A stretch of 64,000 nucleotides of DNA from Ruminococcus sp. UBA6407 (lineage in GTDB: Bacteria; Bacillota; Clostridia; Oscillospirales; Ruminococcaceae): the NCBI GenBank assembly GCA_002438605.1, contig DJPR01000012.1, positions 41,142-105,141 on the forward strand, in the 5' to 3' direction. Shown piece by piece: positions 9,388-18,135 of this stretch (within the stretch, counting starts at the first letter, position 1; the number at the start of each line of letters is the position of its first letter). A model generated the notes under the pieces. That model was not told the DNA's origin. It saw nothing but the letters and a program-made list of their open reading frames with translations, and did no database searches. Both the position numbers and the translations under genes were made by a program.

Positions 9388-10176
9388 ATGAAGTCAAATG
9401 AAAAAGTGCATGTTTATAAACGCTTTTCAACAGTTGACAGTCTTATAATTGTTATATATGCAGCATTATTTATACTTGGCGGTGCTTTTTTCCTTGTATA
9501 TACTATGGGGGTATCATTTCCAATGGCATTTGGGGGCTGGTTTGTATATTTGTTGGGAGTGCTTTTGTTTTACCAAAAAACGTATTTTAATTTCAGATAT
9601 AATAAGTTCCTGTGGCTGTCAAGAATAGTAGGTTTGACATTGATGATATCAGCTTATTTATCACCGGTTATATGCTTGAATTTTGAAAATAATAAGTTGA
9701 TGTATCCTGCAAAAAGATTTATATATGCTAATGGTGTAAAATCATCGGTTGATAAAATGCTCCCGAAGTTTTTGTATGAAAATGTTTCTGATTATTATTT
9801 CAGAACAGAGGGTTGTATTCCTGCTCAGGATTACAGACCATATTGCTATTTGTTTATTCATACTGATGAAAAAGCACTTAAAGAATATGAATCCGTTATT
9901 TCACTAAATTCTTCGTATACATATACACAGAACGAAAACAGGACAGATGAATTATATCAAAAATATGCAGAAGAATATCCCGAAGAAGAAAAATGGAGAT
10001 TGAACTGTCCTAAAAAACTTCCAATGCATGTATATGAACGTCTTTATAAGGTTGCAAATATAACTGATAACCTTGATAATGCAATAATTTATACAGGTGA
10101 TGACGCTTCTATGTGGAATTCATATTCAGGGGCAATGCTCAATTATGAAACAGGGCTGCTTGCGATATGGATATGA
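9388..10176 (+). CDS. Membrane protein of unknown function
   Basis: A 262-residue protein I do not recognise. Three hydrophobic helices fall in the first ~105 residues, followed by a hydrophilic, tyrosine-rich region of about 150 residues that is probably outside the cell. The start at 9388 (MKSNEK) is chosen because GGGGTG lies seven bases upstream; a GTG three codons earlier overlaps that site. It follows the two LRR genes by about 30 bases with no terminator between, so it is probably co-expressed with them, and ends in a hairpin terminator at 10193-10222. Confidence 0.7.
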   Translation: MKSNEKVHVYKRFSTVDSLIIVIYAALFILGGAFFLVYTMGVSFPMAFGGWFVYLLGVLLFYQKTYFNFRYNKFLWLSRIVGLTLMISAYLSPVICLNFENNKLMYPAKRFIYANGVKSSVDKMLPKFLYENVSDYYFRTEGCIPAQDYRPYCYLFIHTDEKALKEYESVISLNSSYTYTQNENRTDELYQKYAEEYPEEEKWRLNCPKKLPMHVYERLYKVANITDNLDNAIIYTGDDASMWNSYSGAMLNYETGLLAIWI

Positions 10177-10192
10177 ATATTACTGTAAATTC

Positions 10193-10222
10193 AGTACCGC
10201 ACAAATATTGTGCGGTACTTTT
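10193..10222 (+). terminator. Intrinsic terminator built from a dispersed-repeat hairpin
   Basis: AGTACCGCACAA pairs perfectly with TTGTGCGGTACT around a short ATA loop, followed by a T run. The arms match the dispersed repeat family, so this copy seems to serve as the terminator of the LRR operon. Confidence 0.85.
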
Positions 10223-10243
10223 TGTTTGCCTGAAGTATAAATC

Positions 10244-10272
10244 TTGACATTTTTCTTATCATGCGTTATAAT
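10244..10272 (+). promoter_or_regulatory. Promoter of the CapA-like gene
   Basis: TTGACA, 17-base spacer, TATAAT. Confidence 0.85.
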
Positions 10273-10305
10273 ACAACCAGTTAAAAAATGAAACGGGAGA
10301 GAAAA

Positions 10306-11571
10306 ATGAAACAAAAACAAATATATAAATCATTGCTGATTGCTTTTACAGTTTTGACTTCCGCACTAATCACAGGCTGTGGAACAAATACTGTAAAAAA
10401 AGTGAAAAACGGAACTGAATCAACATCTTTTAATTCTGAGGTGCAGACAGAAGCTGTTTCTGCGGAGGAGCAGGCTGTTCCTGTGGCTGAGGACAAGCGG
10501 ATTCATGTTTCTGCTGCCGGGGATAATCTTATACATTATTCGGTTTATAAAAATGCCGAAGCGTATGCAGTAAACGGTGAAAATTATAATTTTGCTCCGC
10601 TTTATGAAAATGTCCGAAGTATTATAGAGGGTGCAGATGTGGCAATCCTTAATCAGGAAACGGTAATTTCACAGAGCAACGCCGTAACAGGAGCTTGCGG
10701 CGGTGTTTTAACCTTCAATTCACCTCCGGAGGTCGCTGACGCTGTTATTGACCTTGGATTTGATGTTTTTACAATGGCGAATAATCACGTTCTGGATATG
10801 GGGGCATCTGGACTTGAAGAATCAATAAACTTCTGGAATGAAAAAGCAAAGACGAATGATATTACTGTTCTTGGAGCATATCTCAATCAGGCGGACGCCG
10901 ATGCAATCAGGGTTCGTGATGTAAATGGCGTAAAAGTAGCCTTTCTTGCTTATGCGGAACATCTTAACGGTTTCTCAATTCCGCAGGATTCATCTCTTAG
11001 AGTCATTATGAATTCAGAGGAGGACGTTATTGAACGCCAGATAAAAGAGGCACAGGAGCTTGCAGATGCAGTAATTGTTTCTGCTCACTGGGGCGTTGAG
11101 GATACAAATATAGTTTCTCAGGATAGAAAAGACCTTGCAAAGAAAATGGTTGACTGGGGAGCAGATGTAATACTGGGCTGTCATACTCATACTGCCGAAA
11201 CAATGGAATGGATTACAAGAGATGACGGCACACAGGGATTTGTTTTCTATTCTATGGGTAACTTTATTTGTGCACAGACTGATAATTTCAATCTTGTCGG
11301 AGAAATAGCTGATTTTGATATAGTAATAGACGGTGCAACAAATGATGCAAGAATAGAAAATGTGGGTGCTATCCCTACTATTGTTCATTATGATGACGGT
11401 AATTTTTCAAATATGAGAATTTATCCTTACAATATGTATACTCCTGAGCTTGCAGCAAGTCATGGAATCCCTTATGCAGTTCCAAGAGGAAATTATCCTG
11501 ATTTTAGCTGGGATATTATTAATAATATCATTAATGAAAGTATTCCTTTGGAATTTCAAAAGCTTGGTTAA
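10306..11571 (+). CDS. CapA family lipoprotein (PGA_cap metallophosphatase fold)
   Basis: A 421-residue exported lipoprotein. The lipobox SALITGC places the lipid-modified cysteine at residue 25. The catalytic-type motifs of the CapA/PGA_cap family are present in order: AAGDNLIH, NQETVIS, ANNHVLDMG, VSAHWGVE and GCHTHTAE. Family members take part in poly-gamma-glutamate capsule synthesis or are phosphatase-like enzymes of unknown substrate. No capB or capC neighbour is present, so a capsule role is not supported here. The start at 10306 is preferred over an ATG six codons upstream because GGGAGAG precedes it at proper distance and the signal peptide then begins with MKQKQ. Confidence 0.85.
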   Translation: MKQKQIYKSLLIAFTVLTSALITGCGTNTVKKVKNGTESTSFNSEVQTEAVSAEEQAVPVAEDKRIHVSAAGDNLIHYSVYKNAEAYAVNGENYNFAPLYENVRSIIEGADVAILNQETVISQSNAVTGACGGVLTFNSPPEVADAVIDLGFDVFTMANNHVLDMGASGLEESINFWNEKAKTNDITVLGAYLNQADADAIRVRDVNGVKVAFLAYAEHLNGFSIPQDSSLRVIMNSEEDVIERQIKEAQELADAVIVSAHWGVEDTNIVSQDRKDLAKKMVDWGADVILGCHTHTAETMEWITRDDGTQGFVFYSMGNFICAQTDNFNLVGEIADFDIVIDGATNDARIENVGAIPTIVHYDDGNFSNMRIYPYNMYTPELAASHGIPYAVPRGNYPDFSWDIINNIINESIPLEFQKLG

Positions 11572-11591
11572 TATAGAACCTGTTTTCTTAT

Positions 11592-11663
11592 AAGGCAATG
11601 CCCTGCAAAGTCTTTTGACGTGCTTTGTACGGTGTTGCCCAAGCTTTATGCAGTGTTGCCTTA
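11592..11663. repeat. Dispersed intergenic repeat, complete copy plus extra right arm
   Basis: Left arm AAGGCAATGCCCTGCAAAG, centre TCTTTTGACG and right arm TGCTTTGTACGGTGTTGCCC form a long imperfect hairpin at 11592-11640. A second right-arm-like piece (TTTATGCAGTGTTGCCTTA) follows at 11645-11663. It lies between the CapA-like gene and lysR; open frames through it are not genuine. Confidence 0.8.
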
Positions 11664-11692
11664 AAAATTGTCTGTTTTACGGAAGTGATAAT

Positions 11693-12616
11693 ATGAATTT
11701 AATGCATTTGAAGTATGCTGTAGAAATAGCAAGAACCAAGTCGATAAGCAAAGCGGCAGAGGTCTTGTATATGGGGCAGCCTAATCTGAGCCGAGCCATC
11801 AAAGAGCTTGAAGAAAGTCTGGGTATTGTTATATTTAACAGAAATTCCAAAGGGATAACGATTACACCTGAGGGTGAGGAGTTTTTGTCATATGCCAAAA
11901 AGGTTGTGGATCAGGTTAATGAAATAGAAGATATTTATCGCAGGGAAGGACGAAGAAAGCAGAAGCTTTCTGTGTGTGTTCCAAGAGCAAGCTATATATC
12001 CTTTGCACTTTCAAGGTTTGCTGAATATATTGACATAAATGATCCCGCAGAAATATATTATAAAGAAACAAATTCAATGACGGCGATAAACAGCCTGCTC
12101 AACAGCAACTGTGGACTTGCCATAATACGTTATCAGTCAACATTTGATAAATACTTCAATAACTTGTTCAGCGAAAAAAATCTGGAAGCGGAAACCATAA
12201 CAGAGTTTACTTATGTTCTTCTTGTTTCAAAAAAGAGCAAATTGGCTGTAAAAGAAGATATAGAGCTTTCAGATTTATCAGATTATATAGAAATTACTCA
12301 TTCTGATCCGTATGTTCCGTCTCTGCCGCTTAATGACGTAATGAAGGCAGAGCTTTCTGAATATGTGAATAAAAGAATTTTTATATTTGAAAGGGCAAGT
12401 CAGTTTGTACTTCTGGAAAATGTACCGCAAACTTTTATGTGGGTTTCACCTATACCGCAGCCACTGCTTTATAAGCATAATCTTGTTCAGAAAAGCTGCG
12501 GTGCAAACAACAAAAAATATCGTGACGTTTTAGTCAGGAAAAAAGGCTGTAAGCTTACGCAGTTGGAAAGGCAGTTTATAGACGAGGTTCATCGTGCCAG
12601 AAGTATGTATTTATAA
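11693..12616 (+). CDS. LysR family transcriptional regulator
   Basis: A 307-residue regulator. The N-terminal winged helix (MHLKYAVEIARTKSISKAAE, then QPNLSRAIKELEESLG and FNRNSKGITITPEGEEFL) is the standard LysR DNA-binding domain. A substrate-binding domain of roughly usual length follows. The start at 11693 is preceded by GGAAGTGAT; a longer frame back to 11615 would read through the dispersed repeat and is rejected. There is no divergent neighbour, so the usual rule for guessing a target does not apply, and the effector is unknown. Confidence 0.92.
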   Translation: MNLMHLKYAVEIARTKSISKAAEVLYMGQPNLSRAIKELEESLGIVIFNRNSKGITITPEGEEFLSYAKKVVDQVNEIEDIYRREGRRKQKLSVCVPRASYISFALSRFAEYIDINDPAEIYYKETNSMTAINSLLNSNCGLAIIRYQSTFDKYFNNLFSEKNLEAETITEFTYVLLVSKKSKLAVKEDIELSDLSDYIEITHSDPYVPSLPLNDVMKAELSEYVNKRIFIFERASQFVLLENVPQTFMWVSPIPQPLLYKHNLVQKSCGANNKKYRDVLVRKKGCKLTQLERQFIDEVHRARSMYL

Positions 12617-12631
12617 TGCTTACGATTATAA

Positions 12632-12676
12632 TGCAGTATCATACACTTTTTATGGTACTGCATTGTGATTTTTTTT
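12632..12676 (+). terminator. Terminator of the LysR gene
   Basis: TGCAGTATCATA pairs with TATGGTACTGCA with one wobble pair. A run of eight or more T follows at about 12669. Confidence 0.8.
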
Positions 12677-12748
12677 GAGACAAAACAACGGTATATAGCT
12701 GAAAACTAAATGAAAATAAATTTTTTTCAAAAAAATTTCAAAAAACGC

Positions 12749-12777
12749 TTGACAAATGACTTTTGTTTTGATATAAT
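12749..12777 (+). promoter_or_regulatory. Promoter of tRNA-Leu
   Basis: TTGACA, 17-base spacer, TATAAT, 49 bases before the mature tRNA 5' end. Confidence 0.85.
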
Positions 12778-12826
12778 AATAAAGCAGTCAGGGAACAGGA
12801 ACAATAAAGACTGTAAATAATAAGTT

Positions 12827-12911
12827 GCGAGTGTGCTGGAATAGGCAGACAGGCACGTTTGAGGGGCGTGTGTCGCAGGACGTATGGGTTCAAGTCCCAT
12901 CACTCGCACCA
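12827..12911 (+). tRNA. tRNA-Leu (anticodon GAG)
   Basis: The acceptor stem GCGAGTG/CACTCGC, D arm, anticodon stem CACGT/GCGTG with loop TTGAGGG, long class II variable arm and T arm ATGGG-TTCAAGT-CCCAT all fold. The anticodon at positions 34-36 is GAG, reading CUC and CUU leucine codons. The 3' CCA is encoded. It is a single-gene unit with its own promoter and terminator. Confidence 0.97.
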
Positions 12912-12914
12912 TTT

Positions 12915-12940
12915 AAATCGTCTGTAAAGACGATTTTTTT
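12915..12940 (+). terminator. Terminator of tRNA-Leu
   Basis: AATCGTCT pairs with AGACGATT around a four-base loop, followed by a T run, directly after the tRNA. Confidence 0.9.
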
Positions 12941-12952
12941 ATGCGTTTTTTT

Positions 12953-13001
12953 AAAGCAACACCACACAAAGAACGTCAAAAGGATTTGCACGGTGTTTTC
13001 C
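12953..13001. repeat. Dispersed intergenic repeat, complete copy in opposite orientation
   Basis: Left arm AAAGCAACACCACACAAAG, centre AACGTCAAAAGG, right arm ATTTGCACGGTGTTTTCCT. The centre is the reverse complement of the TTTTGACGT centre seen at 11592 and 56594, so copies occur in both orientations. Confidence 0.8.
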
Positions 13002-13088
13002 TAATAATTTTTCTACAACCTGTACTAATGAAACCGCATCATGCATTTTCTTTTAGTGCAGGCTTTTATTTTCGGAGATGAGAGTTTT

Positions 13089-13778
13089 ATGGAGCTTAAA
13101 ACAAATAATGATGAGCTTATACATCATGTTATGTCATCAGTCGGAGGCTTTTTGGGTGCTTATGCACTTTTGAACAGACATGAAAATTTTGGTTCTTCCG
13201 CAACGTCAAATATGATTATAATTATTTCTGATATATTGGGACATTCGTTTAAGGAAAGCTTTATAAGAATAATTGCATTGTTAATATATGTATTTTCCAT
13301 TGTTCTTTTTGTAACTATAAAAAATAAAACATCTGTTAATGTTCGCAAGCTGAGTATATTTCTGGATGGCTGTTGTTTGATTGCCCTTGCATTTCTGCCT
13401 GCTGACATGGATTATATCATGTCGCTTTATCCGATTTTCTTTGTTACGGCTTTTCAGTGGAGCTCATTTATAAATGCAGGACGCTTTTCAAGCTCGACTA
13501 TTTTTTCAACAAATAATTTAAGAATGGCTGTTTCGGGATTTACAAGTTACTGCATAAACAAGGACGAAAGTCAGCTTGAACAGGCAAAGTTTTTTGGATT
13601 AACCCTTTTGTATTATCATATAGGGGTAATCTACTCATATATTTCATATAAATTGTTTGGAATACAGAGTTCGTTTATGGGATTTTTACCGCTGTTTGCT
13701 GCATTTTTCATAATGGCTTTTCAGGAGTATTCAGTTAAAAAGGAAAGCAATGCAGCTGTTGAAAATTCAACAATCTGA
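13089..13778 (+). CDS. YoaK/DUF1275 family membrane protein
   Basis: A 229-residue inner-membrane protein with about five to six hydrophobic helices. The pattern GGFLGAYALLNRHENFGSSATSN near the N terminus and a related second pattern around residue 133 (FQWSSFINAG, then STIFSTNNLRMAV) match the internally repeated layout of the YoaK/DUF1275 (UPF0700) family. The function of that family is not established. The start at 13089 has GGAGATGAG upstream; sixteen codons of open frame before it are ignored for lack of a site. It is a single gene ending in a strong terminator. Confidence 0.75.
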   Translation: MELKTNNDELIHHVMSSVGGFLGAYALLNRHENFGSSATSNMIIIISDILGHSFKESFIRIIALLIYVFSIVLFVTIKNKTSVNVRKLSIFLDGCCLIALAFLPADMDYIMSLYPIFFVTAFQWSSFINAGRFSSSTIFSTNNLRMAVSGFTSYCINKDESQLEQAKFFGLTLLYYHIGVIYSYISYKLFGIQSSFMGFLPLFAAFFIMAFQEYSVKKESNAAVENSTI

Positions 13779-13786
13779 ATTATAGG

Positions 13787-13831
13787 CACTGTACTAAAGT
13801 ATTGTATTATCTTTAGTACAGTGTCTTTTTG
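13787..13831 (+). terminator. Terminator of the YoaK-like gene
   Basis: Perfect 13-bp stem (CACTGTACTAAAG with CTTTAGTACAGTG), 11-base loop, then TCTTTTTG. Confidence 0.9.
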
Positions 13832-13859
13832 TTTATTGAGTGTAATATTACAAAAATCA

Positions 13860-13888
13860 TTGACAAGTCATTTAAATTTTAATATAAT
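13860..13888 (+). promoter_or_regulatory. Promoter of the GH43 gene
   Basis: TTGACA, 17-base spacer, TATAAT, about 40 bases before the ribosome-binding site. Confidence 0.85.
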
Positions 13889-13934
13889 ATTATCAAGGAA
13901 GTTAGGTGAATTACTATTGAAAAGGAGAGTTGTT

Positions 13935-16685
13935 ATGAAGTTTAAAAAAGCAGTATCTGTAATTCTTGCAGCAGTATTTGTTTTAAGTGCAGGCATTACG
14001 GAAAACACAAATCAGAAATCTGCATTGGCTGCTGAAAGCAAAAGCAGAGTATCGGTTCATGATCCGTCTGTTTTCAAAGATGAACAAACAGGAACGTATT
14101 ATGTGTTCGGTTCTCATATTGAAGCGGCAAAGTCAGCAGACCTGCAAAATTGGACCAGCTTTGCAAATGGCTATGCTAAAAACAACAATGTGCTTTTTGG
14201 TGACCTTTCACAAAATTTAAAGGGTGCATTTGATTGGGCAGGAGAGGACTTGGAGGATTGCGTTGGAGGCTATGCCGTTTGGGCTCCTGACGTAATATAT
14301 AATCCCGATTACATTAACAAAGACGGTTCAAGGGGTGCATATCTGATGTATTTTTGTACTTCGTCAACATATATGCGTTCTGTAATTGCATTTGCAGCTT
14401 CAAAAAGTGCGGAAGGGCCGTATGAATTTGTAGACACATTGATTTACTCCGGATTTACTGAGAATGACAGCTATGCAACGAGTACGACAAAAAACGTAAA
14501 CAGAAAATATACGTCTACAAATATTGATGAATTGATTGATGCAGGAGAAGTTACATATAATTCAGATTGGTTTTCAAGTTCAAATTACAATAATTATCTA
14601 TACCCGAATGCAATAGACCCAACAATTTATTATGATACTGACGGAAAAATGTATATGTGCTATGGTTCGTGGTCAGGAGGAATATTTACTCTTGAGATGA
14701 ATCCTGAAACAGGCAGATGTATACACCCTGAAACAGGAAAAACCGCTGATGGAAGAATGGTAGACAGTTATTTCGGCACTAAAATTTCAGGCGGATATTA
14801 TAAATCAGGAGAAGGTCCGTTTATTGAGTATAATGCAGATACAGGATATTACTACCTATGGACGACATATGGCGGACTTTTCTCGGACGGTGGATATAAC
14901 ATGAGAGTATTCCGTTCAGATAATCCTTTAGGCCCATTTTATGATGCAGCAGGCAAGCCTGCTGTTTTGGAGGCATCTACGAGTCTTGACAGTGTTGGAC
15001 TTAAAGTAATGGGCAACCATAAGTTCAGTTCACTTTCCACTGCATATATGGCGTGCGGTCATAATTCTGTTTTAAAAGATGATGACGGTCAATGGTACTT
15101 GTTTAATCATGTAAGGTTTAATGACGGCACAGAATATCATGAAGTCAGGGTTCACTCTATGTACTTTAACAGTGAGGGCTGGCCTGTTGTTGCACCTTAT
15201 GAATACAGCGGCGATAAGATGTCTGAAACAGGCTATAATACAAATGATATTACAGGAGAATATGAATTTATAAATCATGGTAATGATACAAGCTCTGCAA
15301 TTCATGAGTATTCGATTATAACATTGAATGACGACGGTACTGTAAGCGGTTCTGCATCAGGAACATGGAGTCAGGCAGACGATAGTTCAGCGGCTGAAAT
15401 TACCATAAGCGGACAGAAGTATTACGGCTATTTTATGGGAATCCATGATGAAAGCGGTACTGATAAAAAGGTAATGGCTTTTTCGGCAGTCGGCAGTAAT
15501 AATCAGACTGTATGGGGTGTAAAAAATACAGCAGCAGGCAGTGATATAGAGCGTGAAAAAGTGATTGATTATACAAATAAAAACAGCAGTATTGTTTACA
15601 ATGCAGAAAGTGCTGAAGCTTCAAGCAGTGAAGTCTATATAGGAGATACGGAACTGCTAAACGGGGTTCCATATTATGTTGCCAATAAAAACAGTGGAAT
15701 GGTTCTTGAGCTTGCTGACGGAAAAACAAGTAATGGTACAAATATTCATCAGTGGTCAAAACTTGGCGGAAAACAACAGGAATGGAAGTTTGTTGCCTTA
15801 GATAACGGATATTGTAAAATAGTTTCTATGGCTGATGAAAGAAAATGCATAACAGTTTCTGAAAATTCTGCTGAAAATGGAGTGAATATTGAACTTTCAG
15901 ATTATGTCGGAAGTGATGCACAGCAATGGAAATTTATAAAAAACGGCAGTTTTTATGGTATTGTATCAAAATGTTCAGCAGATACAGCAGGAATGGACAT
16001 TTATGACTGGTCTGTTGAAAATGGCGGCAATCTTAATCAGTGGAATTATTGGGGCGGAGATTGTCAGCTATGGTCGGTAACACCGGTATATCCTGCGGTA
16101 AATGATGGTATTTACACCTTAAAAAATATTAACAGTGGAAAATGGATTTCCGCTGAAAGCAGCGGTAATGTAGTTCAGAGCAGCAAGCCTGAAGGCTGGA
16201 GCATAAAATCAATAGACGATAATTACTATGTAATTCTAAATGAGCATGGCAAGTCATTAACGGTTGAAAGCGGTAATGGAGATAATGGCAAAAACATCTA
16301 TATTTCTGAATATACAGGGGCAGAATCACAGAAGTTTAATATAATCTGCAACAAGGACGGTTCATATTCTGTAATGACAGCAGTTTCAGATAATAAGTCC
16401 TCTTTGGACGTATATGAAGTAAGCAAGGAAGATGGTGCAAATATCTGCCAATGGGAGTTTTGGGCAGGAGAAGGACAAAAGTTTATTATTGAACCTGTAA
16501 ATACTGAAAAAGCAGTTTCAGGTGATGTAAATGCAGACGGAGCATTTGATATATCCGATGCTGTGACACTGCAAAAATATATTCTCGGAAAGGGAAGTCT
16601 AGTTAATTTTTCAAATGGCGATATGAATAATGATAATATTATTGATATTTTTGATGTTACGGCAATGAAAAAACTGCTGAAATAA
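13935..16685 (+). CDS. GH43 family glycoside hydrolase with CBM13-type trefoil repeats and dockerin
   Basis: A secreted 916-residue cellulosomal enzyme. A signal peptide (about 1-31) leads into a five-bladed propeller GH43 domain; the catalytic acids are likely in VHDPSVF (base), NAIDPTIYYD (pKa modulator) and GEGPFIEY (acid). It probably acts on arabinan or arabinoxylan. From about residue 575 there are two ricin-type beta-trefoil regions with repeated QEWKF/QQWKF-like motifs, which usually bind sugars. The last ~60 residues are a dockerin with two calcium loops (DVNADGAFDISD and DMNNDNIIDIFD). AAAGGAGAG precedes the ATG. The dockerin differs in type from those of GH26 and GH9 in this window. 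The exact substrate is inferred. Confidence 0.9.
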   Translation: MKFKKAVSVILAAVFVLSAGITENTNQKSALAAESKSRVSVHDPSVFKDEQTGTYYVFGSHIEAAKSADLQNWTSFANGYAKNNNVLFGDLSQNLKGAFDWAGEDLEDCVGGYAVWAPDVIYNPDYINKDGSRGAYLMYFCTSSTYMRSVIAFAASKSAEGPYEFVDTLIYSGFTENDSYATSTTKNVNRKYTSTNIDELIDAGEVTYNSDWFSSSNYNNYLYPNAIDPTIYYDTDGKMYMCYGSWSGGIFTLEMNPETGRCIHPETGKTADGRMVDSYFGTKISGGYYKSGEGPFIEYNADTGYYYLWTTYGGLFSDGGYNMRVFRSDNPLGPFYDAAGKPAVLEASTSLDSVGLKVMGNHKFSSLSTAYMACGHNSVLKDDDGQWYLFNHVRFNDGTEYHEVRVHSMYFNSEGWPVVAPYEYSGDKMSETGYNTNDITGEYEFINHGNDTSSAIHEYSIITLNDDGTVSGSASGTWSQADDSSAAEITISGQKYYGYFMGIHDESGTDKKVMAFSAVGSNNQTVWGVKNTAAGSDIEREKVIDYTNKNSSIVYNAESAEASSSEVYIGDTELLNGVPYYVANKNSGMVLELADGKTSNGTNIHQWSKLGGKQQEWKFVALDNGYCKIVSMADERKCITVSENSAENGVNIELSDYVGSDAQQWKFIKNGSFYGIVSKCSADTAGMDIYDWSVENGGNLNQWNYWGGDCQLWSVTPVYPAVNDGIYTLKNINSGKWISAESSGNVVQSSKPEGWSIKSIDDNYYVILNEHGKSLTVESGNGDNGKNIYISEYTGAESQKFNIICNKDGSYSVMTAVSDNKSSLDVYEVSKEDGANICQWEFWAGEGQKFIIEPVNTEKAVSGDVNADGAFDISDAVTLQKYILGKGSLVNFSNGDMNNDNIIDIFDVTAMKKLLK

Positions 16686-16693
16686 AAGAAAAA

Positions 16694-16716
16694 GGGGCAG
16701 ATAAAAAATCTGCCCC
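16694..16716. terminator. Hairpin between the GH43 and TraB-like genes
   Basis: Perfect stem GGGGCAGAT/ATCTGCCCC with an AAAAA loop, between convergent genes. T runs are weak on the plus strand; on the minus strand it is followed by TTTTTCTTTTA, a good terminator for the TraB-like gene. Confidence 0.75.
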
Positions 16717-16727
16717 ATAATATTTTT

Positions 16728-16766
16728 AAGGAAATACCGCAAAAAGCATGTACAGTGTTGTGCCTT
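16728..16766. repeat. Dispersed intergenic repeat, shortened copy
   Basis: Arms AAGGAAATACCGCAAAAAGC and TGTACAGTGTTGTGCCTTA. The repeat reaches the 3' end of the TraB-like gene. Confidence 0.65.
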
Positions 16767-17877
16767 AATGTAATTTTTCAACGGTATATCCCATATCTTC
16801 GAGAATGTCATCTACACCTTGGTCACCTGCAAAATGGAGAGAACCAACCATGTAAAAAAGATTATCATTATTTTCTATAAACTCAGAAGCTCGCTGAGCC
16901 ATAACCTGATTTCTGTTATGCAATATAATGTTTTCATATTGTACATAATCGTCCTCAAGCTCTTTTGGAAGTTCACCCATTTCATCAGCGTCAATTTCCT
17001 GAAGCTTATCTACATCACCCTTTGCCCAACAATTGTACATATCAGCAACACTCTGGGTATATTCTTCAATTTCATCAATATTGTCAACCATATCTGAAAT
17101 TACATAATCAGCAAGGTCATCACTGTATGCATTGAGAGCATCAGTTTGAGCAGAAAGCTCCTCAATACTTACAACTTCCTTGCCGTCTTTGTTTGCAAGG
17201 CCGATAAAATATGAATCTATACCGGTGAGATTAAGATTTTCCATTCTCTGAAACATTATCATATTAAGCTGCTGAATCCAATAACCTGTAGTATATTTAT
17301 CAAGCTGTTCATTGTAAACTCCAAGGTCATCAAAGTAATTTTTAGCTTTTTCATATGTTTCTGATGAGAGGTGGTCTTTGACTGTAGTGCCGTCTTTGTA
17401 AAGAAGTGCATTTTGATACAATGCAAGAGAAGTCAGGCTGGAGGAGAGTTTATTTATATCATATTCAACTGCTACTCCATCGGCATTTTCGTAAGCGTCC
17501 ATGATGTAATCAGGCAAAGAAAAGGCATTATCTGAAGCAACGTGAATTGTTCCCATCATATACATGACATTTCCGCTGTCATCATCTGTTACTTTCCAGA
17601 GTGCAGGTTCAGGAGCATCAGGAGTAAAATAATCGTTAATATCTGCGGTTTTGCCGAAAGGATTGTCTGGACTTTCATTTTTGCTGTCAGTGCTTTCTTC
17701 AGCATCGGTTTGTTCTTCAGTTGTTTGTTCAGCTGACTCTTCTGTTGTTTCTGTGGCGGATTGTGAAGCTTCATTTGATGAATTTTCACTGCTTTTATTT
17801 GAATTTTTATTGCAGGAAACTGCTGAAACACAAATTAAAGCTGTCAGAATTATTGTAAGTATTCTTGATTTGTTCAT
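16765..17877 (-). CDS. TraB/GumN family lipoprotein
   Basis: A 370-residue exported lipoprotein. The signal peptide ends in VSAVSC (cysteine at residue 22). A low-complexity Ser/Thr/Glu-rich linker of about 50 residues follows, then a TraB/PrgY/GumN (COG3735) domain marked by an early GTIH motif (MMGTIHVAS) and a C-terminal GSLHFAGDQGV motif. These histidines and the acidic patches match a metal-dependent protease-like fold. Family roles include pheromone shutdown in enterococci, but the function here is unknown. AAAGGAA precedes the ATG. It is a single gene, convergent with the GH43 gene. Confidence 0.85.
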   Translation of the reverse strand: MNKSRILTIILTALICVSAVSCNKNSNKSSENSSNEASQSATETTEESAEQTTEEQTDAEESTDSKNESPDNPFGKTADINDYFTPDAPEPALWKVTDDDSGNVMYMMGTIHVASDNAFSLPDYIMDAYENADGVAVEYDINKLSSSLTSLALYQNALLYKDGTTVKDHLSSETYEKAKNYFDDLGVYNEQLDKYTTGYWIQQLNMIMFQRMENLNLTGIDSYFIGLANKDGKEVVSIEELSAQTDALNAYSDDLADYVISDMVDNIDEIEEYTQSVADMYNCWAKGDVDKLQEIDADEMGELPKELEDDYVQYENIILHNRNQVMAQRASEFIENNDNLFYMVGSLHFAGDQGVDDILEDMGYTVEKLH

Positions 17878-17901
17878 TATTACAAATTCCTTTCGTTAAT
17901 T

Positions 17902-17934
17902 AGGGCAATACTGCACAAAATCGGTATTGCTTTA
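17902..17934. repeat. Dispersed intergenic repeat, short hairpin copy
   Basis: GCAATAC pairs with GTATTGC around the TGCACAAAATCG core. It lies just upstream of the TraB-like gene. Confidence 0.65.
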
Positions 17935-18026
17935 AATATTATATCATACTATTACATAGTTTATCATATTGTCATTATTTTGTCAATGAAGTTATTATGG
18001 TTATGTTGAAAAATTCATGAAATCTA

Positions 18027-18055
18027 TTGAATAAACGTCGGAAATGTGGTATAAT
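18027..18055 (+). promoter_or_regulatory. Promoter of the miaB operon
   Basis: TTGAAT, 17-base spacer, TATAAT with an extended TGG, about 80 bases before miaB. Confidence 0.8.
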
Positions 18056-18135
18056 TACAAAATGTAGTATAATGTAGTATTTTAAAAAAGTATAAGATAA
18101 AGATTATACTTTATTAAATTGAGTTTCCTGAAAGC

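Noticed and set aside
11615..11692. N-terminal extension of the LysR gene
   Set aside because: The extra 26 codons are the dispersed repeat, and the proper ribosome-binding site precedes 11693.
12727..12912. Minus-strand open frame across tRNA-Leu
   Set aside because: It reads the complement of the tRNA and its promoter; such frames are well-known false calls.
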